From Dryas octopetala (taxonomy: Eukaryota > Streptophyta > Magnoliopsida > Rosales > Rosaceae), in NCBI GenBank assembly GCA_963921425.1, contig OY992838.1, positions 5,952,001 through 6,016,000 on the forward strand: a stretch of 64,000 bases of DNA, given 5' to 3'. The stretch's first letter is position 1, and every line of letters starts with the position of its first letter. Position numbers and translations under genes: made by a program. This document shows positions 11,301 to 21,551 of this stretch, piece after piece. The notes beneath the pieces were generated by a model that did not search any database, was not told where the DNA came from, and worked only from the letters and a program-made list of their open reading frames with translations.

Positions 11301-12876
11301 CCAATATTATTACAAGGTGGAAGAGAATATCATGGACAAGTCGAGGAGGCATGGTATGTAATGTGCTTTACCTTACATGACTGCATATGAAGGATAAGAG
11401 ATCTAACAATATGCCTAAAAATTCTTGCGTAGTGCCAAACATCTGGTTTTATCCCCTTCGAGTTCACTTGACACTTTAAATTGATATTAAGAAAAGTTGT
11501 TTAAGGATTTTTTTCTACTTTTTATTTTGTGTTGGACTTTTTCCTTTTAATTTCACAAACTTTAGTTTGTTGTTTCTTGTATATATTGGTAGTTGACTAA
11601 GTAGGCCTTCTGTTTGGAATTGCATTAGTCAATAAATGCTTACCATTACATTTTAATTCCTTTTTGTTACCTAGTAGAAATTCATTAATATAATATCTGC
11701 CTTTGTAGTGCAGGTTGCTTTACGCATCGAGGCCTTGTTGGGATTCACCAAATCGATATTGAGTCCTCTTCTACTTCCTCAGGTTTTCATAAGTTTCCTT
11801 GCCTTTCAAATTGTAGTAAAAAGATTATCTATCTAAGGTCTGAATGACTTAACAAATGTATTGTCATGCATGCATGTTAGATGCTTGCTAGTAGACCTAC
11901 CATGAGTGGCTTTAATGTAGAAGATCATAATATGTGATCAGATATAATGATTTTAAAATTTTAATATTTCTGTAATTTTTGAATGGACTGATGAATAATT
12001 TCTGGTTGGGAAAACATATTCATAAATTTAAAATAAATGGCCAGATCTGGTTGAATTATGGAAGGAGGATCTTGTCAAAATGGAAGGGAAAACATATTCA
12101 TAATTTTCTTTGTTTGCTATCTACACCTTTTCTATTTAGGTATTGGTAAGTGAACCAATTGAGACCGTCATGATGCCCTTTGAAGCAGCTCGGCCACTTC
12201 ATGGGACCCTGGACTTGAAAAAAGTGGTTATGCGTTTCTTTAGGGATTCAGTGGTGCCTATCGTAGATGACTGGGGTAGCTGCATTGGAGTATTGCACCG
12301 GGAAGACTGTAGAGAGGTATTTATTCTGATGGTAGAAACCGAGTGTTTTCTTTTTTCCCGGACTGGGGTACAATCTAAAATCAGATAGATCTTTTCTCTA
12401 ACATTGCAAATTCACCAGAACAAACTGTGGTGTTTGATATTGAGTTATTAACATTGCAATAAAAAAAGAACAACTGTTAAATGCTTTTGTTATTGTGTTG
12501 TAGCATGTTAATAATTAAATTTGTGTTCCTGGCCAAAAAAGAAAATATTAAATTTGTGTTGACAACCATAACCTTATGAACTAATACAAGTTTGCATACT
12601 ATTGTGTAGTTGAACGCCCCTCTTTCGTCAATGATGAGAAGCTCACCTCCTTGTGTTACTACCACAACATCAATTGGCCATGTGGTGGATCTGATTATGA
12701 AGAATAGATATAAAATGGTTATTGTAGTAAACCTTAGCTCCTCATACGGTGGTACTGCTCACAGCTCAAGTTTGAGGGCAGTTGGTGTTTTTACAGCTGA
12801 ACAACTGTGTAATCTTGTCTCACCAGGATCAAAAACACCAGGACAAGAACTTTCTTTCTATAGAAATCTGATGTAA
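8322..12876 (+). CDS. CBSPPR1: PPR protein with C-terminal CBS domain pair (CBSPPR1 type, At5g10690-like)
   Basis: Twelve exons join in frame: 8322-8471, 8576-8758, 8836-8968, 9179-9276, 9416-9577, 9687-9755, 10217-10352, 10838-11070, 11276-11353, 11714-11782, 12140-12316 and 12610-12876. All introns are GT/AG and the product is 584 residues, close to what I recall for the Arabidopsis protein. An Arg-rich N-terminus leads into PPR motifs at about 52-400, for example [19 protein letters not shown] and [22 protein letters not shown] motifs bind RNA, usually in mitochondria or plastids. The last two exons (from residue 438) form a CBS pair, including [23 protein letters not shown] modules often sense adenine nucleotides. 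The Met at 8322 was chosen because the frame from the ATG at 8288 does not continue into exon 2. RNA target and organelle are not shown by the sequence. Confidence 0.95.
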
Positions 12877-13867
12877 CAATCTTGATGAGTATGACTGTAT
12901 CCTCCTTGTAAATACAAATTTTGTTATATAATATTTTTCTGAAGGGTCCCAATTTAGACTGTGCAATCTAGTCACGTAGACTGCAGCCTTCTTCTGGGAA
13001 GCAATAACAGATTTTGACATGTGCTTAGTGGCTGCGCGTGAGCAACTCCCAACCATCGATGCTTGCGGGTTCAGCAATAGGGTCTACATGCATCAATAAT
13101 TGGTAACTTCACGCGTGGCTGTCCTTAGAATTTCTCACAGATTTTTGGTGGTGTGTTTTAGCATGGATGATCTGTTTTAGTGGTAAATTGCAACCAGGCT
13201 GCCAGCATATTTTTGAGTTTTACTATTATGGTTGAGTTGTACACACATAGGTAAGGGGTAGACACATAGGTGTTACGATATTTAAGGATGGGTTTTAAGG
13301 GCATCAACGTTCATTTTGTGTGCCTAAGTGAGGATGGGGTTGACTTTGGGTGTCTCATATCAATTGCTCAATCGATTTTAGTCAACCCTGTCCTCTTTTT
13401 AAAAAAGAGAAAATTGGATGAAAATTAACAAATGTGCTACATCGTATAATAAAACATAATTTGAATGTGACATTATAATGGAGGTATTACATTGGTACAT
13501 GTTGATATTTCAGATAATATATTAACAAGAAAAAGAGTTTAGGTGATACGAGAGCCTATATTTCAAATAGTATTTGAATAAAAAAGCTAAAAAACAAAAA
13601 CCGAATGGCAAATCGTAGCTACCATAATAGTATGGGTGGTATTTACGCAATTTTTTTTTTCTTCTTTAATTATAGGGATCTCATTTGTTCTAAAAATCAA
13701 ATAATCAGAGCCGTTGATTAAGATTCACCCACATTGCCACTGCTGCTCAAAACGCAACGCAGGTGCTGAGACAGTGTCGTTGTTTCAGTTATCAGAAACC
13801 AAAGAAAATGCATTAACCATCTATTGCCACTGCAAACCCTAAGCAGCGAAGAACCCAGTGGGCGAAA
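12877..13867. other. 3' region of the PPR-CBS gene and upstream region of the L28 gene
   Basis: No coding frame of interest. The last 150 bases should hold the promoter and leader of the mitochondrial L28 gene. Confidence 0.5.
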
Positions 13868-15216
13868 ATGGCGTTCAGAGGGAAGGAGACGATGAAGAAC
13901 GTGATGAAGAAAGTGGGAGGAGGCAAAACCCTAGCTCCGCGAGCAAAAGAGGAGCTGAGGAAGAAATTCGTACCCGACTCCAAAATCGTGATGGGTCGGG
14001 CCAAACGTGGCATCTACGCCGGCCGCCACATCCAGTTCGGCAATCAAATCAGCGAAGACGGCGGCAACAAGTTCGTATTTTTCCTCAATTTCTCTTGCTT
14101 CTCAATGTGTATGCCAAAGATTTATTTAGCTCTACTATATTCTTTAACTTGCATTCAAATTCTGCCCTAATTTTTCTGTTTAATATCTAAACCCAAAATC
14201 TTGAACATGATCATTGACTTTGATTTGATTTCTTTTGGTTAGCTGGGTGGTGGGTGTTTTTGAATGTCTTCCACTGCATGCTTCTAAATATTTTCTTTGA
14301 AAGGCTTGTTGGGTTGGGTACTATGCCAAGTTTGAGACTTTGAGTATGAAACTAGTGGGTGCTCTGTTACTATTTTAAGCATTGTTGCTGCAGACATTGT
14401 ATTCTCAAGCCATTTGAGCTAGGCTTGAGCAGGGTTTATCATGCATTCACTTTAACAAATTTGGGCATCTGTTTCTCATGAGGATTCTACATAATCTGGA
14501 CAAGTGCTAAGACCAGTATAAGAAGTGTGCTAGTTTTATATTTGTCTACTGTGGCCAGGTTCAGGTCTACATAGGATTTTTAAGAATTTGGTATAGATTA
14601 TCATGCTATATAGTTTCTCTCTTGGTATGCAATTTATAGAACAGAGTTGGCCTGTGTAACTGCAATTTTGAATAATAAGGTTTGTGATCTTTTGATAATT
14701 TGTGAGAATGGGTAATGTTATTCAACAGAACTGTTCCTTGTTGGTGTTGATAGGTCAAGGAGGTCATGGAAGCCGAATGTGCAGGAGAAGCGTCTCTTCA
14801 GTTACATCCTAGACCGCCAGATTCGAGTCAAAGTCACCACCCATGCCCTCCGGTGTATAGACAAGGCAGGTGGGATTGACGAGTACTTTCTGAAAACTCC
14901 TTACAAGAAGATGGATACAGAAATGGGCCTCTTCTGGAAGACCAAAATTGAAAAGCTATATGAAGAGGTTGGGAACACCGGGGTTGCTTTCATTAAACCT
15001 GAAGTCAAACCTGAAGCCGAAGCCAAGTTGGAGCAGGTATTTAAAGATCTAAAACTAGATGAGAGGGAAGTCAAGAGACAGATGTATGGTTGGTCGAGAA
15101 AACTAAAACAGATTGAGGAAGGAGCAGACAAGCAAGTAGCTGATGAGGAAGGTGCAAGGATTGGCGATAGAAGCTCTCATCTTGATGTTCCTGAGCAGTT
15201 GGTTGCAAACTTCTGA
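13868..15216 (+). CDS. Mitochondrial large-subunit ribosomal protein bL28m
   Basis: Two exons, 13868-14070 and 14754-15216, with the splice inside a Lys codon (AA/G), give 221 residues. The junction reads GGNKSRRSWKPNVQEKRLFS, which is the bL28 core where an Arg/Lys-rich strand meets the KPN motif; RVKVTTHALRCIDKAGGIDEY follows it. The protein belongs in the large subunit of the mitochondrial ribosome. The N-terminal stretch MAFRGKETMKNVMKKVGGGK is basic and may serve in import. The C-terminal extension of about 100 residues (rich in Lys and Glu, ending VPEQLVANF) is beyond the bacterial length and typical of plant forms. It resembles Arabidopsis At4g31460 from memory. It is co-directional with the PPR-CBS gene but separated by about 1 kb. 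Confidence 0.95.
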
Positions 15217-16384
15217 GCTTTGATTTCTGATGCCAGCTTGGGATGTTCTGGGTTTGTCATCTGCTGCCCATTTTTGGAGTCTTGTTTCTCTTCAGTGTTT
15301 TTCAGAGTAGTTGTAGCAGTAGCCAGCCTGATAAGCAGAAATTTCTTCATCTTTTCTCATCATGGAAATTCATATGACAATCCTTTTGGTTTTATATACA
15401 GTTTTGTATTAATCAATTGAAGTAACTGCTTTTGTTCAGCCCCTAAATTGGGGTGAAGATTCATTTAGCTGCATCAAAGTTGACGTAACAAGAATAACAA
15501 GGATGCTTTGGACTGAATTACGTTGCAAGTTACAACTATTTGTTTTGGGTTTTTTTTTCATATTTTGTATTTAAATTTTGACTATTGTCTTAACGTGGTA
15601 CTTAAATTTTTATTTGTCTTAATTGAGTAACTAAACTTTTATTTCGTGTCTAATAGGTAGGGCTGGGTTGGTTTGACCGAAAAACCGAGACCGTACCCGA
15701 AACCGTTCCAACCGATGCCGAAAATAACCGTACCGGAAAAAAACCGTACCGAGATATCGGTTTGCCAACCGAACCGGTATGTTCGGTTCCGGTTTAGGTT
15801 CTCAGATCTTAGAACCGTCGGTTTACCGAACCGAACCGAATATATATAACATTTAATTTAAATATTAAATTTTATACATTTTTATACCCTAAAATACCTT
15901 TCTATAATACATTTATATACATTTCTATAATTTATATAAAAAATATATAAATTTATAAACCCTAAACCCTTTATATACCCTAAACCCCATAATTAATAAT
16001 TTATATAATAAATTTCTATATAAAAACTAATTAAAAATACCTTAAACTAATATTATACTATATCCTAAACAATTTATACCATATAACTATAAATTGAATA
16101 CTAAACTCTATATCCTATTCCTATATCCCATACCCTAGACCCTATTGTGTATTTTTAAATTTTTAAATCATATATCTTATAAGGCTTATTATATCCTATA
16201 CCGATATAATTAATAATAATTCAATAATTTATAGTTGGTATATAGCTAATAACTATAGTCTATAGAAATGTTTAGTATGGTGTAATATGATAATAGTCTA
16301 TAACTAATAATTATAGTCTATATAAATGTTTAGGGTATAGAAATGTATTATATAAAGTATGTTTTATGTAAATTATAAAACATA

Positions 16385-16770
16385 TGTAATACAAAGTAAA
16401 AAATCCAAACCCTAAACCCCACCCAAACCCCAAACCAAACCCCAAAATACCCTAATGTATAAATTTAATGTATAATATTAGAATATGGTATATCACTATA
16501 TGTTATACCCTATATACCCTAAGGTTTAGGATATGGTATAATATTAAGATTTAGGGTATTTTAATTAGTTTTTATATAGAAATGTATTTTATAAATGAAA
16601 AAATTTATAATTTATAAATTTATAAATTAGATGTTTTATATAAATTATAAAAATGTATTATATAAAAAGATATTTTAGGGTATAAAAATGTATTTTATAT
16701 ATAAATATATTTAGTAAAAACTCCAAACCCTAACCCCAAACCCCAAACCCCAAAACACTAAACCCCCAAA
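16385..16770 (+). repeat. Degenerate telomere-like AAACCCTA/AAACCCC units
   Basis: Two clusters, 16405-16455 and 16719-16768, of units such as AAACCCTAAACCCC and CCAAACCCC, with further ATACCCTAAACC words nearby at 15890-16000. They resemble the plant telomere unit (TTTAGGG reversed) but are irregular. They lie inside the hAT element and are better explained as its internal repeats than as a chromosome-fusion site. Confidence 0.6.
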
Positions 16771-16951
16771 ATAGAAATTAACTCTATTTCTCTCCATGGC
16801 TTAAAAAAAAAAAAATCTCAATATCTCTCATTTATCTTTCCTCTCCCTCGATGCTCTCAAGTCTCATCCCTCTCATCCCTCTGTACTCACGCCGAGCATT
16901 GACCGGCGAAATTGCCATCGTCCGGCCTTGGGTGGCGACGGGACCACCCCA

Positions 16952-17015
16952 GAAAATCTTCCCCTTGTCTCCTCTCTCTCCCCGAAAATCTTCCCCTTGT
17001 CTCCTCTCTCTCCCC
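16952..17015 (+). repeat. 32-bp perfect tandem duplication inside the hAT element
   Basis: The unit starts GAAAATCTTCCCCTTGTCTC and ends in CTCTCTCTCCCC. Two copies, 16952-16983 and 16984-17015, are identical. It lies in the GC-rich part of the element, which may be captured host leader sequence. Confidence 0.85.
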
Positions 17016-17798
17016 CTATCCTCAAATCACCCAAAGATTCCGAAAACCCAAAACCCAGTCAAGGCCGGTCGTCTTCTCCGACAACTCTGCGATTCCGGCG
17101 TCGTCGTGACTCGTGGTTGGTACCCAGAGCCTTCTCTTGTCGGCTTGAGTCTTTCGGTGTATTTGGATTGTTCGTCCGACCACCGTAGGTGGCAGATCGA
17201 AGGCTTAAAAGGTTGCTAGTTTCCCTGCCAATTTTCCGGCGAACTGGTATGTTCTTGATCCTCTCATCAGACCACCGCTCAACCCACCACCATTTCGGTT
17301 AAATGCCCATACCGAGCCGAGCCGAGCCGAAATGCCGGTCCAACCGAGTGCCGGTTTACCGACATTCCGGTACCGGTCTCGGTAACCAAAATGGCCAACC
17401 GAGGGGGGTTCGGTCGGTACACGGTTTGAGGTTTTCGGTTCGGTAACCGTACCGAACCCACCCCTACTAATAGGTACTGAAATGAATTTATGTTAAAATT
17501 ATTAACAAAAATTAGGGACAATATAGTCACTAAAATTTTTAATTATTTTCTTTATATATTTAAAATTATAAAAAAAAAAACAAAAAAAAAAAAACAAAAA
17601 ATTATAATTAAAATATAATATTTTTTTTCAAGTCACCATATTGTCTCTAACTTTTGTTAACAATTTTAACATAAATTCATATGGGTATCTATTAGACACA
17701 AAATAAAAATTTAAGTACTTAATTTGGACAAATAAAAATTTAAATACCACATTAAAATAAGAGTCAAAATTTAAGTACTAAGTATGAAAAAGTTTTTA

Positions 17799-18802
17799 GC
17801 CCATTTAGTCATTCTTCGTATTTGTGGTAATCTTTCTATTATTAAAAAATAAAATAAATGTGAGAGTTCGGGATACAATTACTGCCCCAAAACACAGTTT
17901 GGTCTGTTTTGTTTCCGCGTTTCCGTGCTTTTTGGTCAACACAAGAAACACGAAAGCGAAAAACACAAGATATTAAAAAGCAGAACATGAGCAGCGTGCA
18001 CTTATTTCCCAACCCAAAAGCATAAGTTTTTGCAAATTGAAGAACTGAAGAGGACTGACATAAAACTTGGAAGGGGTGTATGAGTGAGGTTAACATATAT
18101 AAGGAGCAAACATGTTAGTGATTTAAATGTTTCATTAGACTAAACTTGGGGTTTTATAATTTTTCCAATCCAATTGAGAAGGACAAGAGTTGAACTCAGA
18201 TGTGTAATTTGTTTGCTTGTTTTTATAATATCCCTCCTATCCCCAAAGTAACTAGTCGTGCGAAGAAGGGGTTTTTTTTTTTTTTTGGTAAGTAAAGAAG
18301 GGTATTTTCAAGTGCAATTCACTTTTGCTATTTACCTTGAAAATTAGAGCCGTTACAAGTTTACACCAACTTAGGCTTAGCCGCTTAGCCAACACATAAA
18401 CTTCAAATTCTCGCAGTGCAAAACTTAGGTAGCAAGTAATGGGCCCCATGACAAAAGAAAAAACAAACTTAGGTACATTCTTCAACCTATCACCCAAGGA
18501 AAAAACAAAAGAACCATGTTATTCAGCTTTATAACAAAAACTTGACAACTATTTCGTCAATAAGAACACATCTCTGTCACACTGCCCACCACCCTCTCCC
18601 TTCTCTTCCCTGAAACTCATATCAGTCATATGTAAATTAAATAGCTGTAAGCCCTCCATAAAAATTAAAAAAATAGCTGTAAGCCCTGTAACCTTCATGT
18701 TCAAACACGCCAATCATTGCTAATCCCAACACGCTTTCTACTTTCTAGTGAACCACATAGACCCAGTTCCTTGTTCAAGAATCTAATGCACTCATACATG
18801 TC
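17799..18802. other. Intergenic, upstream of the DUF761 gene
   Basis: No gene supported. The last 80 bases before the DUF761 start codon carry the likely core promoter. Confidence 0.5.
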
Positions 18803-18809
18803 TATAAAA
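18803..18809 (+). promoter_or_regulatory. TATA box of the DUF761 gene
   Basis: TATAAAA, 72 bases before the start codon at 18881, in a C-rich context (CTATAAAAAGCCTC). The placement implies a short leader. Confidence 0.6.
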
Positions 18810-18880
18810 AGCCTCTCACCCAATGACACACCCCATATGCTTGATTTTTTTGCACCAGTTTCACTCTACAACAGCATCAA

Positions 18881-19255
18881 ATGGGTAGACAGAGTTTTTC
18901 ACTTGTAAGCCACCTCAAGAGGGCAGTGAAGAAAATGAATCTCATTTTACTTGGCTTTAAACTAAACCAATGGCGCTTGGCTTCAATCATTGGTGGTGCC
19001 CATTCTAAAAGGCAGAGGCGGTTGAGTTTTAATGACAGATTGGGTTTGTGCTGCTGCATTGGAGATGATAAGTCTGATGAGAATTACTCTCATTTGAGAA
19101 GGGTTCAAAGCACAATTACTAGTCATGCTTCTGATGATGGTGAAGATAATATTGATCGAAGGGCTGACATTTTCATTGCCAATTTTCGTCGTCAGCTGAG
19201 ATTAGAGAGACAAGTTTCTTTGGAGCTCAGATACTGCAGAGGGAATAGTTTTTAG
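18881..19255 (+). CDS. DUF761 domain protein
   Basis: One exon, 124 residues. The C-terminal motif IDRRADIFIANFRRQLRLER at about 93-112 is the DUF761 signature found in plant proteins once called cotton-fibre expressed. The N-terminus is basic with a hydrophobic stretch (MNLILLGFKL, about 19-28), and a CCC cluster (about 57-59) could be lipid-modified. The molecular role of DUF761 proteins is not well established; I infer nothing more. A TATA box at a normal distance and a complete frame suggest a live gene. Its neighbours are unrelated. Confidence 0.88.
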   Translation: MGRQSFSLVSHLKRAVKKMNLILLGFKLNQWRLASIIGGAHSKRQRRLSFNDRLGLCCCIGDDKSDENYSHLRRVQSTITSHASDDGEDNIDRRADIFIANFRRQLRLERQVSLELRYCRGNSF

Positions 19256-20027
19256 AGGCTTATGAAGAGACTTCTTCTTCTTGTTATTGTTTAATTTGAA
19301 CTTCATTTTGGTTCAAATGTGGTGGATGGTCAATTGGGCATGGTTCTGGGTTGATAAAGAACCAATTAGGATGATTTGAGAGGTCACGGTGGCCTGGCTG
19401 GCCTCTTTCTGGACACCAAGGAAATATCTTACATATGGCAATAAATTCATGATCACTTGTATATTTTTATTTTTTTTCTTGTTGGGATTCAGATTTTTTT
19501 ATTGCCAATTTAATTATCATGGAGTTCTCATCAAAGAAGTTGAATTTACTTTACTACTTTTCCAAAATAATAAAATTGCTGGTTTTTGCAGGCAATATAT
19601 ATTATGAATTGAAGCTGTATATGCAATTGCTCAGTTCTGTTTTGAACCCTCTCATTAGGTCTAGCATTTGGTCTTAATGATTCATTTGAGATTATAAAAT
19701 ACAGTAAATAAATAAGTCCCATGTTGCACTCCTGCACTGTTGTGCAGAGTTACTCGTGGAAGTAGAGATAAGTATTTTACCGCTAGAGCTGGAAACTTTC
19801 ATAAAGAAAAGTAATAGAAAGAGTACATAATTAATGTACAGATTATCATATGCTTTAACATTAATTAGACAGGTACAATATCAACAAATTTCAGTAGGGA
19901 AAAAAAAAAAAAAACTCAAGGACACCCTCCCACTGTATATATCAATGTACATATATATCTGTGTGTGTGTGTTAGTGTACTGACTCTGCTGACTCTGATT
20001 TGTAAAAGAACACTATATATGGTTGTT
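19256..20027. other. Between convergent DUF761 and calmodulin-binding genes
   Basis: Holds the two 3' regions. There is an A-run at 19901-19914 and a short TG run near 19969-19977. No gene seen. Confidence 0.5.
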
Positions 20028-21551
20028 TCATTTGGATTCATAATCTATGACAGTCTCAAATGCCCCAACCAAAGCTTTCACCTTGTTCTTCCTCTTCTCC
20101 AAAAGCTTGTTTGCAGTCTCTTCAATCACATCATTGTATGCAGCAGGAGCAGCCTCCTTCTTATTCCCTTGTGACCCACCTGCTGCAGAAACTTGTGGCT
20201 TTGGTGCTGCCTCTGTTGCCTCCTCTGTTTTTGTCTCTGCTTTTGATTCCTCTGCCTTTGCTTCTTCAACCCCACCATCCACATGATCTTCCACTTCCTT
20301 GTCATCCACTGCCTTTGCTTCTTCTTCAACACCACCATTATTAATGTCTTCTTCATGACCACTACTCTCTTTCCCTTCATCTTCTTTCACCTCATCTTTT
20401 GAAGTTTCCTCACTAACTCCCAAACCCTCTTCTGGGTTTTGATTCTCAGAACCCTCATGACTCTCACTGCTTTTTTCCTCTTTGTTCTGATTCTCCCCCC
20501 CTACATTTTGATGACCATCACCAGCCTTCTCTTCTTGGGTTGATATTACATTCCCAGTACTTTCTTCATTTCTGTCATTCACATTTTCCTTCAATTCCTC
20601 TGCTGCATTAACACTGGAAATTTCACTGTGCACTTCACTGGGCTTGTTGAGCTTCTCATCCTCACCACTGTTAGCTTGATCACCATCCACACCATGATCA
20701 ACATGCCCATTATAGTCTTCAACTTTTGGGTCAGGAAGAACAACTTTCTGATCCTCCTCACACTCAATCTTTGCCACCTCCTCAACCTCCTGGTGATCCA
20801 AAGACTCTATAGCTTCCAAATTAGCTTCAAGGTTAAGTGTTTGTGTTATGTCCTGACTCTTTGGAGCCCTTCTTGTTGAATTAGCAGAAACCCCACTACC
20901 CTGACTTCCCTTCTTAACAGAGCTAGCAACCGAGCTCGAGCTCTTCTTCAATTTCTCACTCTTTGCATACAAAGGCTGTGGCTTTGCACCTTTACTAATG
21001 GGTTTAGGAGTACCACTGCTACTACTTGAGCTCTTGGGAGCTGAAAAAGAAACAGATCTGAGAGGTGGATCTCTTTTTCCTGGGGAGGTCAGGGCCTTGT
21101 GTAGCCTTGAAGGAGATGGTGGCTTGTCAAAAGATCTTCTTCTGTTTACACTAGGCTTATTAGAGTTTCCTGGGGAGGTCAGGGCCTTGTGTTGTCTTGA
21201 AGGAGATGGTGGCTTGTCAAAAGATCTTCTTCTGTTTACACTAGGCTTATTAGAGTCTTGATCTGCAGGGCCATGTTTCTTGGTGGTGAAGGACTTGGAA
21301 GAAGAAGAAGATGAGGAAGAAGACGGTTCATGGCGTGAGGCGCTTAGAGTAGGCCTGAGATAGTTTGGGGCTTGTTTTGGTGTTGATGAGGAGGTTGAAG
21401 AAGGTTTGTGGTGATCAGAGGGTGTGGTTGTGGTGGAGGATGGCTTGGTGGGTCTTTTAGTGGTGGTAGTGTTTGAATGTGTTGATGATGTGGTGGTCTT
21501 CTTCTCCTTCCCTGGAGTAGTAGTACTGCTTTCTCTAGCCTTTGTTGCCAT
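20028..21551 (-). CDS. Plant calmodulin-binding-domain protein
   Basis: 507 residues in one coding exon. Residues 1-230 are Ser/Thr/Pro/Lys-rich and probably disordered; 235-460 are strongly acidic with many Glu/Asp/Asn. The C-terminus (about 460-507) carries KLLEKRKNKVKALVGAFETV, the hallmark of the plant calmodulin-binding domain (PF07839 type), a basic amphipathic helix. A 30-residue block with VNRRRSFDKPPSPSR occurs twice in tandem. The protein may act as a calcium/calmodulin-responsive scaffold; its partner is unknown. A likely 5'-leader intron runs from a donor at about 22960 (ATCAAG/GTACGT on the minus strand) to an acceptor near 21632, which would put the promoter near 23.1 kb. From memory, calmodulin-binding genes occur at the syntenic Arabidopsis site (At5g10660/At5g10680). 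Confidence 0.9.
   Translation of the reverse strand: MATKARESSTTTPGKEKKTTTSSTHSNTTTTKRPTKPSSTTTTPSDHHKPSSTSSSTPKQAPNYLRPTLSASRHEPSSSSSSSSSKSFTTKKHGPADQDSNKPSVNRRRSFDKPPSPSRQHKALTSPGNSNKPSVNRRRSFDKPPSPSRLHKALTSPGKRDPPLRSVSFSAPKSSSSSSGTPKPISKGAKPQPLYAKSEKLKKSSSSVASSVKKGSQGSGVSANSTRRAPKSQDITQTLNLEANLEAIESLDHQEVEEVAKIECEEDQKVVLPDPKVEDYNGHVDHGVDGDQANSGEDEKLNKPSEVHSEISSVNAAEELKENVNDRNEESTGNVISTQEEKAGDGHQNVGGENQNKEEKSSESHEGSENQNPEEGLGVSEETSKDEVKEDEGKESSGHEEDINNGGVEEEAKAVDDKEVEDHVDGGVEEAKAEESKAETKTEEATEAAPKPQVSAAGGSQGNKKEAAPAAYNDVIEETANKLLEKRKNKVKALVGAFETVIDYESK
21078..21257 (-). repeat. 90-bp in-frame tandem duplication in the calmodulin-binding gene
   Basis: Two 90-base units (about 21078-21167 and 21168-21257), recognisable by TTCCTGGGGAGGTCAGGGCC in both. 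They differ at only about two bases in the part I aligned (GTAGCC versus GTTGTC), which suggests a recent duplication. It adds exactly 30 residues and keeps frame. Confidence 0.92.

Larger units (their letters stand above)
15658..17466. mobile_element. Non-autonomous hAT-like transposon, 1.8 kb
   Basis: 1,809 bp flanked by a perfect 8-bp direct repeat, CTAATAGG, at 15650-15657 and 17467-17474. Ends are TAGGGCTGGGTTGG and, in reverse complement, TAGGGGTGGGTTCGG. Subterminal regions of about 180 bases are packed with CCG/CGG motifs (ACCGAACCG, CGGTTCGG) on both sides, as in hAT elements. The core is very AT-rich (15840-16800) with degenerate telomere-like AAACCCTA units, then a GC-richer block (16850-17250) with a 32-bp tandem duplication. 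No hAT transposase frame is present. Confidence 0.87.
15550..17798. mobile_element. Older foldback element split by the hAT insertion
   Basis: Sequence left of the hAT element (about 15550-15657) and right of it (17475-17798) forms one element when the insert is ignored. The left arm reads TATTTAAATTTTGACTATTG and onward, and the right end in reverse complement reads TACTTAAATTTTGACTCTTA. Both arms share TTGTGTCTAATAG-like and ATGAATTTATGTTAAAATT blocks. Without the insert it is about 430 bp. Outer limits are estimates and no duplication is clear. It must have been present before the hAT element landed. Confidence 0.75.

Noticed and set aside
16385-16770. Interstitial telomere from chromosome fusion
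   Set aside because: Units are irregular and enclosed by hAT ends with a target duplication.
16851-17219. 122-codon frame within the hAT element
   Set aside because: Low-complexity Ser/Pro-rich, overlaps two other open frames and a tandem repeat; not supported as a gene.
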